Below, piece by piece: positions 16,871 through 25,664 of a stretch of DNA of 64,000 nucleotides. Every line of letters starts with the position of its first letter. Position 1 is the first letter of the stretch. Source of the DNA: Alphaproteobacteria bacterium (GTDB lineage: Bacteria; Pseudomonadota; Alphaproteobacteria; Micavibrionales; Micavibrionaceae); contig JAJFGU010000002.1 of assembly GCA_021775955.1 (NCBI GenBank), forward strand, positions 1-64,000. The letters run 5' to 3'. Below the pieces are notes generated by a model that did not search any database, was not told where the DNA came from, and was given only the letters and a program-made list of their open reading frames with translations. The position numbers and the translations under genes are program-made.

Positions 16871-17251
16871 ATGAGCGAAGATCACCCCCTTGACGGCAAA
16901 TACCGCATTTCCACAACGACGAGCTATCAGGGCCCGCTGGAAAAGCGCAGCGACGGTGAAACGGAAATTGTAAACTCGCAAACCCAGCGCGTCGATGATG
17001 CCAATTGCAAATGGACCAGCACCTTTACCGTTTTGAACGACAACGAAGTCAAAATGACCTCGGTCGCCGATCCGTCCGAAGCGGCGGTGGATTTTCTCCT
17101 CACTGCGCCCGACGGCTCCCCCACCCGCGAAACAGTGACCTATGAGGCCACGCTCAAATATGCCCGCAAAGGCGATGACATCCAGCTTTCCGGCCAGATC
17201 GAATACGGCTCTGATGTGGTGTTTTTGACGATGCGGACGCTGAGGGATTAA
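16871..17251 (+). CDS. Hypothetical protein
   Basis: 126 residues from ATG 16871, 10 bp after the oligopeptidase stop. The same frame is open upstream to 16535, but that part is the shadow of the oligopeptidase. No signal peptide; beta-rich pattern (TVTYEATLKYARKGDDIQLSG). Family not recognised. It overlaps the convergent amidinotransferase gene by 4 bp. Confidence 0.55.
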   Translation: MSEDHPLDGKYRISTTTSYQGPLEKRSDGETEIVNSQTQRVDDANCKWTSTFTVLNDNEVKMTSVADPSEAAVDFLLTAPDGSPTRETVTYEATLKYARKGDDIQLSGQIEYGSDVVFLTMRTLRD

Positions 17252-18156
17252 AAAAGCTCGAGCAATGTACAGCGCGCCGAGCCGCCACCGTATTTCTCCA
17301 ATGTTGGCAACGGGCTATGCACCACCCGCTCAAAATGCTTGCCTATCACGCCCAGCTGGTCTTCGGTTAAAGCCTCATACGCTGCGCTCGATATTGCCAG
17401 GATTTTGACGTCATGCTCACCCCGAACTTCGAGCGCATTGCCGCAAAAAGCCTGCAATTGCTCCATCGACAATTCAATCACCTCATGGGTTGATTTGATG
17501 CGATCGACCACGCGCGCGCGATCAGACTCCACAATACAGGGCGGGCAAATCGCCGCCATCCCGGTGCCGATATACATCAGCAAATCCGTGTGATAGACTG
17601 GCTTGGCGCTATCACCGCCGGGATCACTTTGCGTGTCAAAAATTTCAATTTCATAGCCCATCATCTGCGCCCATTTTTCCGCCATCTCGCGGCTGGTGCG
17701 TTTCGACAGCCCTGCATAAGCGATCTTGTTCACATGGTCGGAACAAATACTGCCCGTGCTTTCAAGATACAGCCCTTCATCTTCATGCAGCGTCCAGTCG
17801 ATGACCTCGGGGTACATCTTTTGCAACAATGCAATCACCTCCGGCGTGCGTTCGGCGCGGCGGTTTTCATTCAGCATCGGGCACAGCATCATCTTGCCGC
17901 CCGCATAGGTCGCGACCCAATTGGGAAACACCATATCCGGGCAATCCTTATGGCCCAGAGCAGTGGTAATGTTCACGCCGTTTTCGACCAGCTTGTCACG
18001 AAAGGTTCGGAATTCCTGAAGCGCTCTTTTAAGAATGACACCATGGTCTTCCGCCTCGTCTTCCAGTTGATAAACATTGGTTTCCATCGTCTGCGGGTTC
18101 GCATAAAACGCGCCGGGTTCGATCATCAGCAGGTGATTGGTGGATTGTTCGGACAT
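17248..18156 (-). CDS. Arginine deiminase-related amidinotransferase (CtlX-like)
   Basis: About 302 residues from ATG 18156; a TTG six codons earlier is less likely. The pentein fold is suggested by FPNWVATYAGGKMMLCPM (Asn/Trp loop), EGLYLESTGSICSD, VYHTDLLMYIGTGMAAICP and the C-terminal GGGSARCTLLELF with the catalytic Cys. This resembles CtlX, a citrulline/arginine-related deiminase-like protein of unclear substrate. Confidence 0.75.
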   Translation of the reverse strand: MSEQSTNHLLMIEPGAFYANPQTMETNVYQLEDEAEDHGVILKRALQEFRTFRDKLVENGVNITTALGHKDCPDMVFPNWVATYAGGKMMLCPMLNENRRAERTPEVIALLQKMYPEVIDWTLHEDEGLYLESTGSICSDHVNKIAYAGLSKRTSREMAEKWAQMMGYEIEIFDTQSDPGGDSAKPVYHTDLLMYIGTGMAAICPPCIVESDRARVVDRIKSTHEVIELSMEQLQAFCGNALEVRGEHDVKILAISSAAYEALTEDQLGVIGKHFERVVHSPLPTLEKYGGGSARCTLLELF

Positions 18157-18172
18157 ACCGTAAGAGTATGCC

Positions 18173-18200
18173 AAAAAAAACGGGGCTTTAACAGGCCCCG
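18173..18200 (-). terminator. Rho-independent terminator (minus strand)
   Basis: On the minus strand CGGGGC (18200-18195) pairs with GCCCCG (18186-18181), 8-nt loop, followed by eight T (18180-18173). It terminates the small gene ending at 18228, before the CtlX-like gene. Confidence 0.9.
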
Positions 18201-18227
18201 CTCGCGGTTACAAACATTATAAATGTA

Positions 18228-18557
18228 TTAGCCAAACGCCCGCACTTCCTCTGACCCAGGCAAAGGCTCACCCAGGCGCTCTTCCAACATATCAATCGCC
18301 TTTTTTGTCATCGGCGCCGCATAGCCGGCCTTACGCAAGTTATGCTTTCTTTGCGCCAGAAAGGATGCACCGACGGCGAATGACTTCCTGCGGTTTTCCT
18401 GCGCCAGATATTGCTCGAGATAAAACACGGCCCGGTAACCCAGCGGGTCCTCACCGGCTGCACATTGCTCTATGGTGACGTCGTGGATATTGGCCTCCCA
18501 GTTACGGGGAGTAGCAATATCTTTGCGCACTTTACCACGATGAAACGGCGTAAACAT
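18228..18557 (-). CDS. Hypothetical protein
   Basis: 109 residues from ATG 18557, with GGGGT upstream. A TTG-start extension to 18587 exists but is less likely. Basic, soluble, no known motif. It has its own terminator downstream. Confidence 0.5.
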   Translation of the reverse strand: MFTPFHRGKVRKDIATPRNWEANIHDVTIEQCAAGEDPLGYRAVFYLEQYLAQENRRKSFAVGASFLAQRKHNLRKAGYAAPMTKKAIDMLEERLGEPLPGSEEVRAFG

Positions 18558-18695
18558 GTCGTAACCCCACAAATTAATGCCTGTCAAAAAAAGGCTTAAT
18601 TGAGGCTAATCCACAACATCATTTTTATGCAAGAAAAATCGTTCAAACCGTTATGAGTTCTTGGTTTCGGAGGACATATTTTGAGAAAAAGACAA

Positions 18696-19349
18696 CTATT
18701 GATTATTTTTATGACTTATAAATTCAGCTTCGATTCTTTGCATCGCATCGTAATCACTGTCACGGCGCAGATTTCTACGAATCGCGCGACCCGAGGCCGG
18801 GAAGAAATGCAGATGGCGCAGGAACGGTCCTGACAAGTCCTCGTTGACGATGTTCAGGCCTTTGCGCTCCAGATACTGCTTTACAAAGATATGGGTCTTT
18901 GTGCCCTTGTCATCAGGATCATCGGGCAGCGAGCTACCGCCAAAAAGGCGAATACGGATTCTGTTTTTGCCGGCCCCTTTTTGCTTCATCTCAATAATGC
19001 AGCGCTCAAGCGGTTCGCAGGCATCCTGCATCAAGTCCGGATCGACATCATCCAGATGGGGAAAGGCACCAATAATCTCCGGATCCAGCAGAACGTAAAC
19101 AAGCGCGCCCAATTTCAGCTCCAGATCATATACGGCAACCGCCACACCGGAGCCAAGAATAGCCGCCAGAACATCATCCTCTTCCTGGCTGCAAACGACC
19201 TCACCCGGATTAACGGATAAAAGATTACTTTTGATATATCTGGATTTTAGAAAGGCATCATAGCTTTCATAGAAACGGCGATCATCACCGTCCGGATTTT
19301 GCAGCATGATTTTGCCGCTTTTCTGCTCTGTATCCCGCCCTTGTGTCAT
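18696..19349 (-). CDS. CheD-family protein lacking catalytic residues
   Basis: 217 residues matching the chemoreceptor glutamine deamidase CheD over LAAILGSGVAVAVYD, GKNRIRIRLFGGSSL and ERKGLNIVNEDLSG. In active CheD the first motif reads LGSC with the catalytic Cys; here it is Gly68. The catalytic His of the following GGxxH segment is Tyr85 (LGALVYVLLD), and the Thr before the Cys is Ala. So deamidase activity is not expected; it might act as a binding protein, for example toward CheC or receptors. Its start overlaps the 3' end of the ManC-like gene by 65 bp. Confidence 0.75.
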   Translation of the reverse strand: MTQGRDTEQKSGKIMLQNPDGDDRRFYESYDAFLKSRYIKSNLLSVNPGEVVCSQEEDDVLAAILGSGVAVAVYDLELKLGALVYVLLDPEIIGAFPHLDDVDPDLMQDACEPLERCIIEMKQKGAGKNRIRIRLFGGSSLPDDPDDKGTKTHIFVKQYLERKGLNIVNEDLSGPFLRHLHFFPASGRAIRRNLRRDSDYDAMQRIEAEFISHKNNQ

Positions 19350-20259
19350 AGCCTCTATTAACTTTTCTTGTGCCCAGTAACGATAATAACTTTATACGAA
19401 GCAGCGCCTGCCAGCATCCGACATCGTCCCATTTCGTATCCAGTACTATTAGAAGGTTTTGCTCACACCTCTCCATTACAGCATAATCAATAGATATTGA
19501 CATTAAGTTAACATAATACTTGTGTTCGGGTTCAAAAAACGGCGTTTTCTCTTCTCCTGCGGCGTAAGAACGGGCCACGCAATCATAGATATCCCTTTGA
19601 TAAGTCCTTAATTCTTCAAGCAAAACTCGGGGTGTACAAAGAAAAATCCCGGTATTCCAAAAGCATGCATTGCTTCTTATATATGCCCTGGCGGTTTTTT
19701 TATCCGGCTTCTCTGCAAAACGCCTGATTTTAAAGCCTTCATCCAACGAAGGCCCATCCGTGCAGATATAACCAAAGCGCGTATTGGCGCTCTTTGGCTT
19801 CACGCCAATCTGCACAATTGAGCCGTTTTGCGCGTGCTTTATACCTTTCTGAACCGCCTCCTGAAACGCCTTATGATCCGGCAAAACATGATCGCTCGGC
19901 ATCACCAGCATAAGCGCATCTTTGTCTTTCATATGAAAGGCGGCCAGTGCAATTGCCGCCGCTGTATTGCGGCTATCCGGCTCTAATAAAACTCCATCCG
20001 GCCAGACACCTATTTCCTCCAGATGTTCTAAAACCGTTTGCCCGTGATCTTCATGACACACCACCAAAGGCGCACCAAAACACCCGGCTCGTAAAACCGT
20101 ATCCTGAAAAAGTGAATGCGCTCCGAAAAGACGCAAGAAGGGCTTCGGTCTTTTCGGTGACGTTAAAGGCCGCAGCCGCATGCCGTTTCCACCGGCCAGA
20201 ATGATGGGGATGATATCAGGCTGCACAAGCGCGCTCCCGGTTGCCGAGGTACCATTCAT
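19285..20259 (-). CDS. Mannose-1-phosphate guanylyltransferase-like, C-terminally short
   Basis: 324 residues. The nucleotidyltransferase pattern is complete: IILAGGNGMRLRPLTSPKRP, MPSDHVLPD, RFAEKPDKKTA, NTGIFLCTP and WDDVGCW. This would make GDP-mannose from mannose-1-P and GTP for the Gmd/Fcl genes upstream. Past WDDVGCW only about 45 unrelated residues follow; normal enzymes have a longer C-terminal beta-helix. A GTG at 20226 with GGGAG upstream is an alternative start. Overlaps fcl at its 5' end by 44 bp. Confidence 0.75.
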   Translation of the reverse strand: MNGTSATGSALVQPDIIPIILAGGNGMRLRPLTSPKRPKPFLRLFGAHSLFQDTVLRAGCFGAPLVVCHEDHGQTVLEHLEEIGVWPDGVLLEPDSRNTAAAIALAAFHMKDKDALMLVMPSDHVLPDHKAFQEAVQKGIKHAQNGSIVQIGVKPKSANTRFGYICTDGPSLDEGFKIRRFAEKPDKKTARAYIRSNACFWNTGIFLCTPRVLLEELRTYQRDIYDCVARSYAAGEEKTPFFEPEHKYYVNLMSISIDYAVMERCEQNLLIVLDTKWDDVGCWQALLRIKLLSLLGTRKVNRGYDTRAGYRAEKRQNHAAKSGR

Positions 20260-21175
20260 AGGTCTGCCTCAGCCCCTCTTCCAGAGCTGTCGAGGGCTTC
20301 CACCCGGCCTTTACGATCCGCGCACTATCAAGAATTTTGCGCGGCGTGCCGTCCGGCTGGGACGCATCGAAAATCAAATCGCCTTCAAAACCGACAATGC
20401 GCGCGATCATCCCGGCCAGCGCCGCAATGCTGACCTCCGCGCCCGAGCCGACATTGACGGGTTTCTCACAGGAATAGTTCTCCAGCAAAAACACCAGCGC
20501 ATCAGCTAGATCGTCGACATATAAAAATTCCCGGAGCGGTTTTCCGCTGCCCCAAACGTCAAGTGTGTCCGCATCTTTCATCTTCGCTTCGTGCGCTTTC
20601 ATCATCAGCGCCGGAATGACATGCGATCTTTCCGCATCGAATGTATCGCCGGGTCCGTATAAATTGCACGGCATGGCGCTGATAAAATCACAGCCATATT
20701 GCTTGCGATACGCCTCGCATAATTTTAGGCCCGCAATCTTGGCAATCGCGTAAGCCTCATTGGTTGGCTCCAGCGGTCCCGTTAAAAGCGCGTCTTCTGT
20801 CATCGGCTGCGCCGCCTCGCGCGGGTAAATACAGGACGATCCAAGAAACAGCAGTTTCTCCACCCCGGCCTCATAGGCGGCGTGAATGACGTTGGCTTCA
20901 ATCATTAAATTGTCGTAGAGAAATCCCGCCGGCTGCTCATGATTGGCTTTGATACCCCCAACCTTCGCAGCAGCAAGAACAATGACATCGGGCTTGCTGT
21001 CCTGCATCCATTCCCTCACGGCACCCTGATCACGCAGATCAAATCTTTCATCTCCAAGAAGGTCTTCCCTTTGTAGCTTCCGGGCGACCGCCGAGCCGAC
21101 CATGCCACGCGCCCCGGCCACCCAGGTTTTCTTACCCGCAAACCCATAAGGCGTGTCTAACCAGCCATCTGCCAT
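20216..21175 (-). CDS. fcl: GDP-L-fucose synthase
   Basis: 319 residues of an SDR epimerase/reductase. The NAD(P) site is VAGARGMVGSAVARKL; the catalytic Ser and Tyr-x3-Lys are in FLGSSCIYP and NEAYAIAKIAG. GVEKLLFLGSSCIYPREAAQP is typical of Fcl/WcaG. It turns GDP-4-keto-6-deoxymannose into GDP-L-fucose, downstream of Gmd (19-bp overlap). An N-terminal extension of about 14 residues precedes the Rossmann strand. Confidence 0.92.
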   Translation of the reverse strand: MADGWLDTPYGFAGKKTWVAGARGMVGSAVARKLQREDLLGDERFDLRDQGAVREWMQDSKPDVIVLAAAKVGGIKANHEQPAGFLYDNLMIEANVIHAAYEAGVEKLLFLGSSCIYPREAAQPMTEDALLTGPLEPTNEAYAIAKIAGLKLCEAYRKQYGCDFISAMPCNLYGPGDTFDAERSHVIPALMMKAHEAKMKDADTLDVWGSGKPLREFLYVDDLADALVFLLENYSCEKPVNVGSGAEVSIAALAGMIARIVGFEGDLIFDASQPDGTPRKILDSARIVKAGWKPSTALEEGLRQTYEWYLGNRERACAA

Positions 21176-22215
21176 GGCTCTTTCCTCTCACGCAAAGCCT
21201 CACGGTCAGCATTGACCATTTCACTGACCAGATCGTCAAAACTGGTTTTCGGTTCCCAGCCCAGTTTTTCTTTCGCCTTCGATGCACACCCAAGCAAATG
21301 ATGGACCTCCTTGGGCCGGAACAGCGCCGGGTCGATTTGTACAACCACCTTGCCGGTTTTGGAATCCCTGCCAATCTCTTCCGCGCCATCACCTTCCCAG
21401 GCCAGACTCATACCGATATGGGCAAAACCACGCTCGGCAAACTCCCGCACGCTATGGGCCTTGCCTGTGGCCAGCACGTAATCATCCGGCTCGCTTTGCT
21501 GTAACATCAACCACATACCCTCGACATAGTCCCGTGCATGACCCCAGTCGCGCAGCGAATCCAGATTGCCCAGCGTTAACACCTCCTGCCGCCCGGCCTC
21601 GATCAAAGCCACGGCCTTCGTGATCTTGCGCGTGACGAAATCTTCACCGCGCACCGGGCTTTCATGATTGAACAAAATACCGTTGGAGACATGCATCCCG
21701 TAAGCCTCACGATAAACCCGCGCCATATGATACGCCGCCAGCTTCGCTACGCCGTACGGGCTGCACGGCTGAAATGGTGTTTGCTCATTTTGCGGCGGCG
21801 GGGAGGAGCCGAACATTTCCGAGCTCGACGCCTGATAAATCCGAACGGTTTTTTCCATCCCGAGCAGCCGAACCGCCTCCAGCACATGCAACGTACCCTT
21901 GGCATTGGTATCGAGCGCCGAGGATGGCGTTTCAAAGCTCACCTGCACATGGGACAGCGCCGCGAGGTTATAAATCTCCTCCGGCGCGATTTCTTTGATC
22001 AAACGTGTGATATTTTGCGCGTCATTCATATCCGCAAAATGCAAATATAAATTACGATACGTATCGTTTAGATTTTGAAGGCGCTGCGTGGTATCAACCG
22101 CGTCCCAACGCACCAGACCATGCACCTCACAGCCCTTTTCCAGCAAAAATTCCGCCAGGATCGACCCGTCCTGCCCGGTAATGCCGGTAATCAGCGCTTT
22201 TTTCTGCTGTGCCAT
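21157..22215 (-). CDS. gmd: GDP-mannose 4,6-dehydratase
   Basis: 352 residues. ALITGITGQDGSILAEFLL is the NADP site; SSSEMFG holds the catalytic Thr/Ser-Glu region; YGVAKLAAYHMARVYREAYG is Tyr-x3-Lys; GNLDSLRDWGHARDYVEGMW is a Gmd signature. First committed step to GDP-fucose. First gene of the gmd-fcl-manC group. Confidence 0.93.
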   Translation of the reverse strand: MAQQKKALITGITGQDGSILAEFLLEKGCEVHGLVRWDAVDTTQRLQNLNDTYRNLYLHFADMNDAQNITRLIKEIAPEEIYNLAALSHVQVSFETPSSALDTNAKGTLHVLEAVRLLGMEKTVRIYQASSSEMFGSSPPPQNEQTPFQPCSPYGVAKLAAYHMARVYREAYGMHVSNGILFNHESPVRGEDFVTRKITKAVALIEAGRQEVLTLGNLDSLRDWGHARDYVEGMWLMLQQSEPDDYVLATGKAHSVREFAERGFAHIGMSLAWEGDGAEEIGRDSKTGKVVVQIDPALFRPKEVHHLLGCASKAKEKLGWEPKTSFDDLVSEMVNADREALRERKEPWQMAG

Positions 22216-22260
22216 GCCCGCATCCTAGCGTATGAGCCGGAATGCGCAAGAATCAAATAC

Positions 22261-23184
22261 CTATTCAGCCGCCTGCTTGAAATGCATACCTTCGGGGTGT
22301 TTCTTCTGGATCGCCTGTTTCTGACGCTCATTCAAAAACGGCCAGAGCAACTGATGGCTGAATTTCTCCGGCATGAAATCACCAATGCCGATATTGTCCG
22401 GCGGGCGGCGCTTTGGATTGATATAGGTGCCGAAAACCTGATCCCAGATCATGACGTTTTCGCAATAATTGCGGTTGCCCTCTTCAAGTTTGCGACTGTG
22501 ATGCCAACGATGCAGCCCCGGCGTGTTAAATACCCACGATAACGGCCCGAACCGCATCTCGACATTGCAATGGGTGAGCATGCCGATAAAGGCGGTGATC
22601 GCGGCCTGCCACTGAATAATCTCCATCGGCGCGCCCAGCAAAATCAGCGGCACCATCCCCAGCACCACGCTAATCAGGCTGTCGATAAAATGAAAGCGCC
22701 CGGTATTGACGAACCAGAGCTTCAGCACCGAATGATGCACGGCGTGAAAACGCCAGAGAAACGGAATTTCATGTGCCAGACGGTGCGCCCAGTACAGCGC
22801 GAATTCCGAGGCCACCACACCGAGCGCAATCTGCGCCACCATCGGCCAGCTACCCGGCCACAGCCCGTAATCCAGCGCACCGGATTCGAACATCCCGGCC
22901 AGGCCGATCACCCCACCAAAAATCAACAATATCTGCACCGTGCCTTTGCTGGTCAGGGTATGGGCGATATTGGCAAAGCTCTGGCCATCCGCCGCCAGCC
23001 ATTTGCGCTCATGCGGCATGGCGCGCTCGAGAAAATACAAAGAGACAATCAAAAACAGATAAGCGAGATTGAAAAACCGCATCATCATGTCGTTGGAAAC
23101 ACCATAAGCGGTGATGGCCAGACAAATCACCATCAGCCCCGGCCATGTGAGATAGGAAATTATGTGTCTTAACTTGCTTTTCAT
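22261..23184 (-). CDS. Sterol desaturase/fatty acid hydroxylase family membrane protein
   Basis: 307 residues, four to five membrane helices. The three His boxes of the di-iron family are HRLAHE, HAVHHS and HRWHHS, with NTPGLHRWHHSRKLEEGNRNYC. These enzymes hydroxylate or desaturate lipids in the membrane. Placed within the sugar cluster, it may modify a lipid carrier or membrane lipid; the substrate cannot be read from sequence. Confidence 0.85.
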   Translation of the reverse strand: MKSKLRHIISYLTWPGLMVICLAITAYGVSNDMMMRFFNLAYLFLIVSLYFLERAMPHERKWLAADGQSFANIAHTLTSKGTVQILLIFGGVIGLAGMFESGALDYGLWPGSWPMVAQIALGVVASEFALYWAHRLAHEIPFLWRFHAVHHSVLKLWFVNTGRFHFIDSLISVVLGMVPLILLGAPMEIIQWQAAITAFIGMLTHCNVEMRFGPLSWVFNTPGLHRWHHSRKLEEGNRNYCENVMIWDQVFGTYINPKRRPPDNIGIGDFMPEKFSHQLLWPFLNERQKQAIQKKHPEGMHFKQAAE

Positions 23185-23200
23185 TTTCTTACACTTTGAC

Positions 23201-23264
23201 TGTCATTCTGAAACGCTTGCGTTGAAGAATCTAGATCCTTCAGGGCAAGCCCTTCAGGATGACA
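23201..23264. repeat. Palindromic repeat, family B, copy 2
   Basis: 64-bp palindrome with outer arms TGTCATTCTGAA and TTCAGGATGACA and central ATCTAGAT. It lies between the sterol-desaturase and the epimerase genes and provides the last codons and the TGA stop of the epimerase (stop at 23254-23256). It is the inverted-orientation relative of the copy inside mnmC. Confidence 0.9.
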
Positions 23265-24258
23265 TTGTTTTTTTATTTTCATTTAAACCATAATATTCTT
23301 TATACCAGCTCACAAACTCTGCCAGCCCTTCGGAAAGCTTTGTCGCCGGCTTAAAGCCGATATCACGCTCGAGATCATCGGTATCGGCATAGGTCTCGTA
23401 CACATCACCGGGCTGCATCGGCAACATATTTTTCTCGGCCTTCATCCCGGTTTCTTTCTCTAAAATACCGATCATCTCCATCAGATCTTCCGGGCTGTTA
23501 TTGCCGATATTATAAAGCTTATACGGCGCGCCATCTGCGTCAGCCTGCGGCACTTTATCAATCGCCCGCACAAGGGATTCAATTACATCATCAACATAAG
23601 TAAAGTCACGCTTCATATCGCCATTGTTGTAAACATCAATCGGCGTGCCTTCATAAAGCGCTTTGGTGAATTTAAAATACGCCATGTCCGGACGCCCCCA
23701 CGGACCATAGACTGTAAAGAACCGCAAAGCCGTCGAGGGAATACCGTAAAGATGCGCATAGGAATGCACCATCAGCTCACCGGCCTTTTTGGTCGCAGCA
23801 TAAAGGCTGATCGGATGATCGACATTATCGTCTGTCGAAAACGGCACCTTCTTGTTCGCACCGTACACGGAAGAGCTCGAGGCAAAAATCAAATGCTTCA
23901 CATTGTTATGGCGGCAGCCTTCAAGCACATTGATAAGCCCCATTACATTGCTTTCGCCATAGACATGCGGATTGTCAATCGAATAGCGCACCCCGGCCTG
24001 CGCACCCAAATGCGCCACGACGTCAGGCTGAAATGACGAAAACGCACCTTCCATAGCACCACGATCCGCCAGATCAATTTTGTGGAATTCAAAATTCTCG
24101 TGCGCTTTTAATTCATCCAGCCGGGCCTGTTTTAACGCCGGATCGTAATAATCATTAAGATTATCAATGCCCAGCACCGCATAGCCCTCAGCGCACAAAC
24201 GCTGCGCATAGTGAAAGCCGATGAACCCGGCAGCTCCTGTGACCAGTATCTTTTTCAT
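23254..24258 (-). CDS. UDP-glucuronate 4-epimerase-like NAD-dependent epimerase
   Basis: 334 residues: ILVTGAAGFIGFHYAQRL (NAD site), DNLNDYYDPALKQARL (typical of UDP-GlcA epimerases), ASSSSVYGANKKVPF, SLYAATKKAGELM (Tyr-x3-Lys) and RFFTVYGPWGRPDMA. This signature set marks UDP-glucuronate 4-epimerases, giving UDP-galacturonate for capsule or LPS. The stop codon lies in the palindromic repeat; about the last four residues come from it. Confidence 0.88.
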   Translation of the reverse strand: MKKILVTGAAGFIGFHYAQRLCAEGYAVLGIDNLNDYYDPALKQARLDELKAHENFEFHKIDLADRGAMEGAFSSFQPDVVAHLGAQAGVRYSIDNPHVYGESNVMGLINVLEGCRHNNVKHLIFASSSSVYGANKKVPFSTDDNVDHPISLYAATKKAGELMVHSYAHLYGIPSTALRFFTVYGPWGRPDMAYFKFTKALYEGTPIDVYNNGDMKRDFTYVDDVIESLVRAIDKVPQADADGAPYKLYNIGNNSPEDLMEMIGILEKETGMKAEKNMLPMQPGDVYETYADTDDLERDIGFKPATKLSEGLAEFVSWYKEYYGLNENKKTMSS

Positions 24259-24267
24259 GACACCACC

Positions 24268-24678
24268 TTATAAAGGATCAGGAGCGGAATCTTCAATGCT
24301 TTGTTCGGATTCCCCGGTGTTTATATCTTTGGTAATTTCCTTCAAAGCCTTCATTAAATCCAGCTTTTCCAGCAAAAACCCGACATTTTTGCAATCGGGG
24401 CGGCGCTCTTTGATATCCGCCACAGAGTCCTCATAAACGATATCGCGTATCTCGCGCAGGGTTTTCCCCTCCTCATCAGGGGCAATAACGCCTTCCGCTT
24501 CACCGCGCACCACAAAATCGGCGCTCATCTGTGTCTCCACCTCGCAATGGGCATTATAGGCATCAACCCGCGCCGCCAGCGCCACGCCTTGCGAAAATTT
24601 CTCATAAGCGGATTCCTGTGCGGACGCAAACGACGGAACGACGAGAAAACATATAAGTAAGTACCATCTTGGTTTCAT
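24268..24678 (-). CDS. Secreted hypothetical protein
   Basis: 136 residues with a signal peptide (WYLLICFLVVPSFASA). The mature part is acidic and helical with two cysteines. Overlaps the 3' end of the Sua5 gene by 4 bp. Not recognised. Confidence 0.6.
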   Translation of the reverse strand: MKPRWYLLICFLVVPSFASAQESAYEKFSQGVALAARVDAYNAHCEVETQMSADFVVRGEAEGVIAPDEEGKTLREIRDIVYEDSVADIKERRPDCKNVGFLLEKLDLMKALKEITKDINTGESEQSIEDSAPDPL

Positions 24679-25664
24679 GACGACCCCTCCGCCGCTCTTC
24701 TCAGACGGTCACTGATCGCCACGCCGAGGCCTTGTTCCGGCACCGCCATCACCGCAATCGCTTTATGCTCCGGCTTATCCAATGCCCGCAACATCATAAA
24801 TAAATGCGCCGCCGCCTCGTTGAGATCGCCATCCTCGCTTAAATTCCGGCGCTGCGTTTCGGGTAAATCCTTTGCAGAACCACCACCTTTAACGCCCATG
24901 AATGTATCAGACCCGAATGCCAACAACGCCTCTCCCGGCTCGAGATCAATCGCGTTCAACCGCACTGGAATGGACGGCGCATAATGTTTTTGCAGCATGC
25001 CAGGGGATTTTGGTTGTTCACTATCGCCGGAATCAATCTTCACGTCACATTCAAGAACGCGCGATAATTCCTCCGTCGTCACCGCACCCGGCCTTAAAAT
25101 AACGGGAACGTCTCCGCTACAATCCAGCACTGTCGATTCCAGCCCAACCGCGCAGGAACCAGCCGCCAAAATCATATCGATTTTATTACCCAGGCTTTCC
25201 TCGACATGGATGGGGGATGTCGGGCTTAAGGTGCCTGAGGCATTGGCACTCGGCGCGGCAACAGGAATGCCCGCTGCCTTCAAAAGCGCCAGCGCAACCG
25301 GGTGCGACGGCACCCGAATTGCCAGCGTATCCAGCCCGGCGCTCACCAGTTCATTCACTGGGCAATCTTCCTTACGCGGCAAGATAAGAGTCAGCGGCCC
25401 CGGCCAGAAATGATGCGCCGCCGTTTCGGCCCATTCATTAAATTCAACCAGCGCCGCCGCCTGGTCTTTATTGCTGACATGCACAATCAACGGATTGAAT
25501 TGCGGCCTGCCCTTGGCCTCAAAAATCCGCGCCACAGCCGTGCCGTCCAGCGCATTGGCACCAAGCCCGTACACCGTCTCGGTCGGAAACGCGACAAGCC
25601 CGCCTTCCTTAAGCAAAGAAGCGGCTTCTCTAATCGAGTCTTCAATCGCTGTCACTATGCGCAT
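24675..25664 (-). CDS. sua5: L-threonylcarbamoyladenylate synthase (Sua5 type)
   Basis: 329 residues: the YrdC domain (about 10-200: LKEGGLVAFPTETVYGLGA, GPLTLILPRK, AAPSANASGTLSPT) followed by the Sua5 domain (SPGMLQKHYAPSIPV onward). It makes threonylcarbamoyl-AMP for t6A37 of tRNA. Overlaps anmK by 10 bp, forming a minus-strand operon anmK-sua5-secreted protein. Confidence 0.92.
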   Translation of the reverse strand: MRIVTAIEDSIREAASLLKEGGLVAFPTETVYGLGANALDGTAVARIFEAKGRPQFNPLIVHVSNKDQAAALVEFNEWAETAAHHFWPGPLTLILPRKEDCPVNELVSAGLDTLAIRVPSHPVALALLKAAGIPVAAPSANASGTLSPTSPIHVEESLGNKIDMILAAGSCAVGLESTVLDCSGDVPVILRPGAVTTEELSRVLECDVKIDSGDSEQPKSPGMLQKHYAPSIPVRLNAIDLEPGEALLAFGSDTFMGVKGGGSAKDLPETQRRNLSEDGDLNEAAAHLFMMLRALDKPEHKAIAVMAVPEQGLGVAISDRLRRAAEGSS

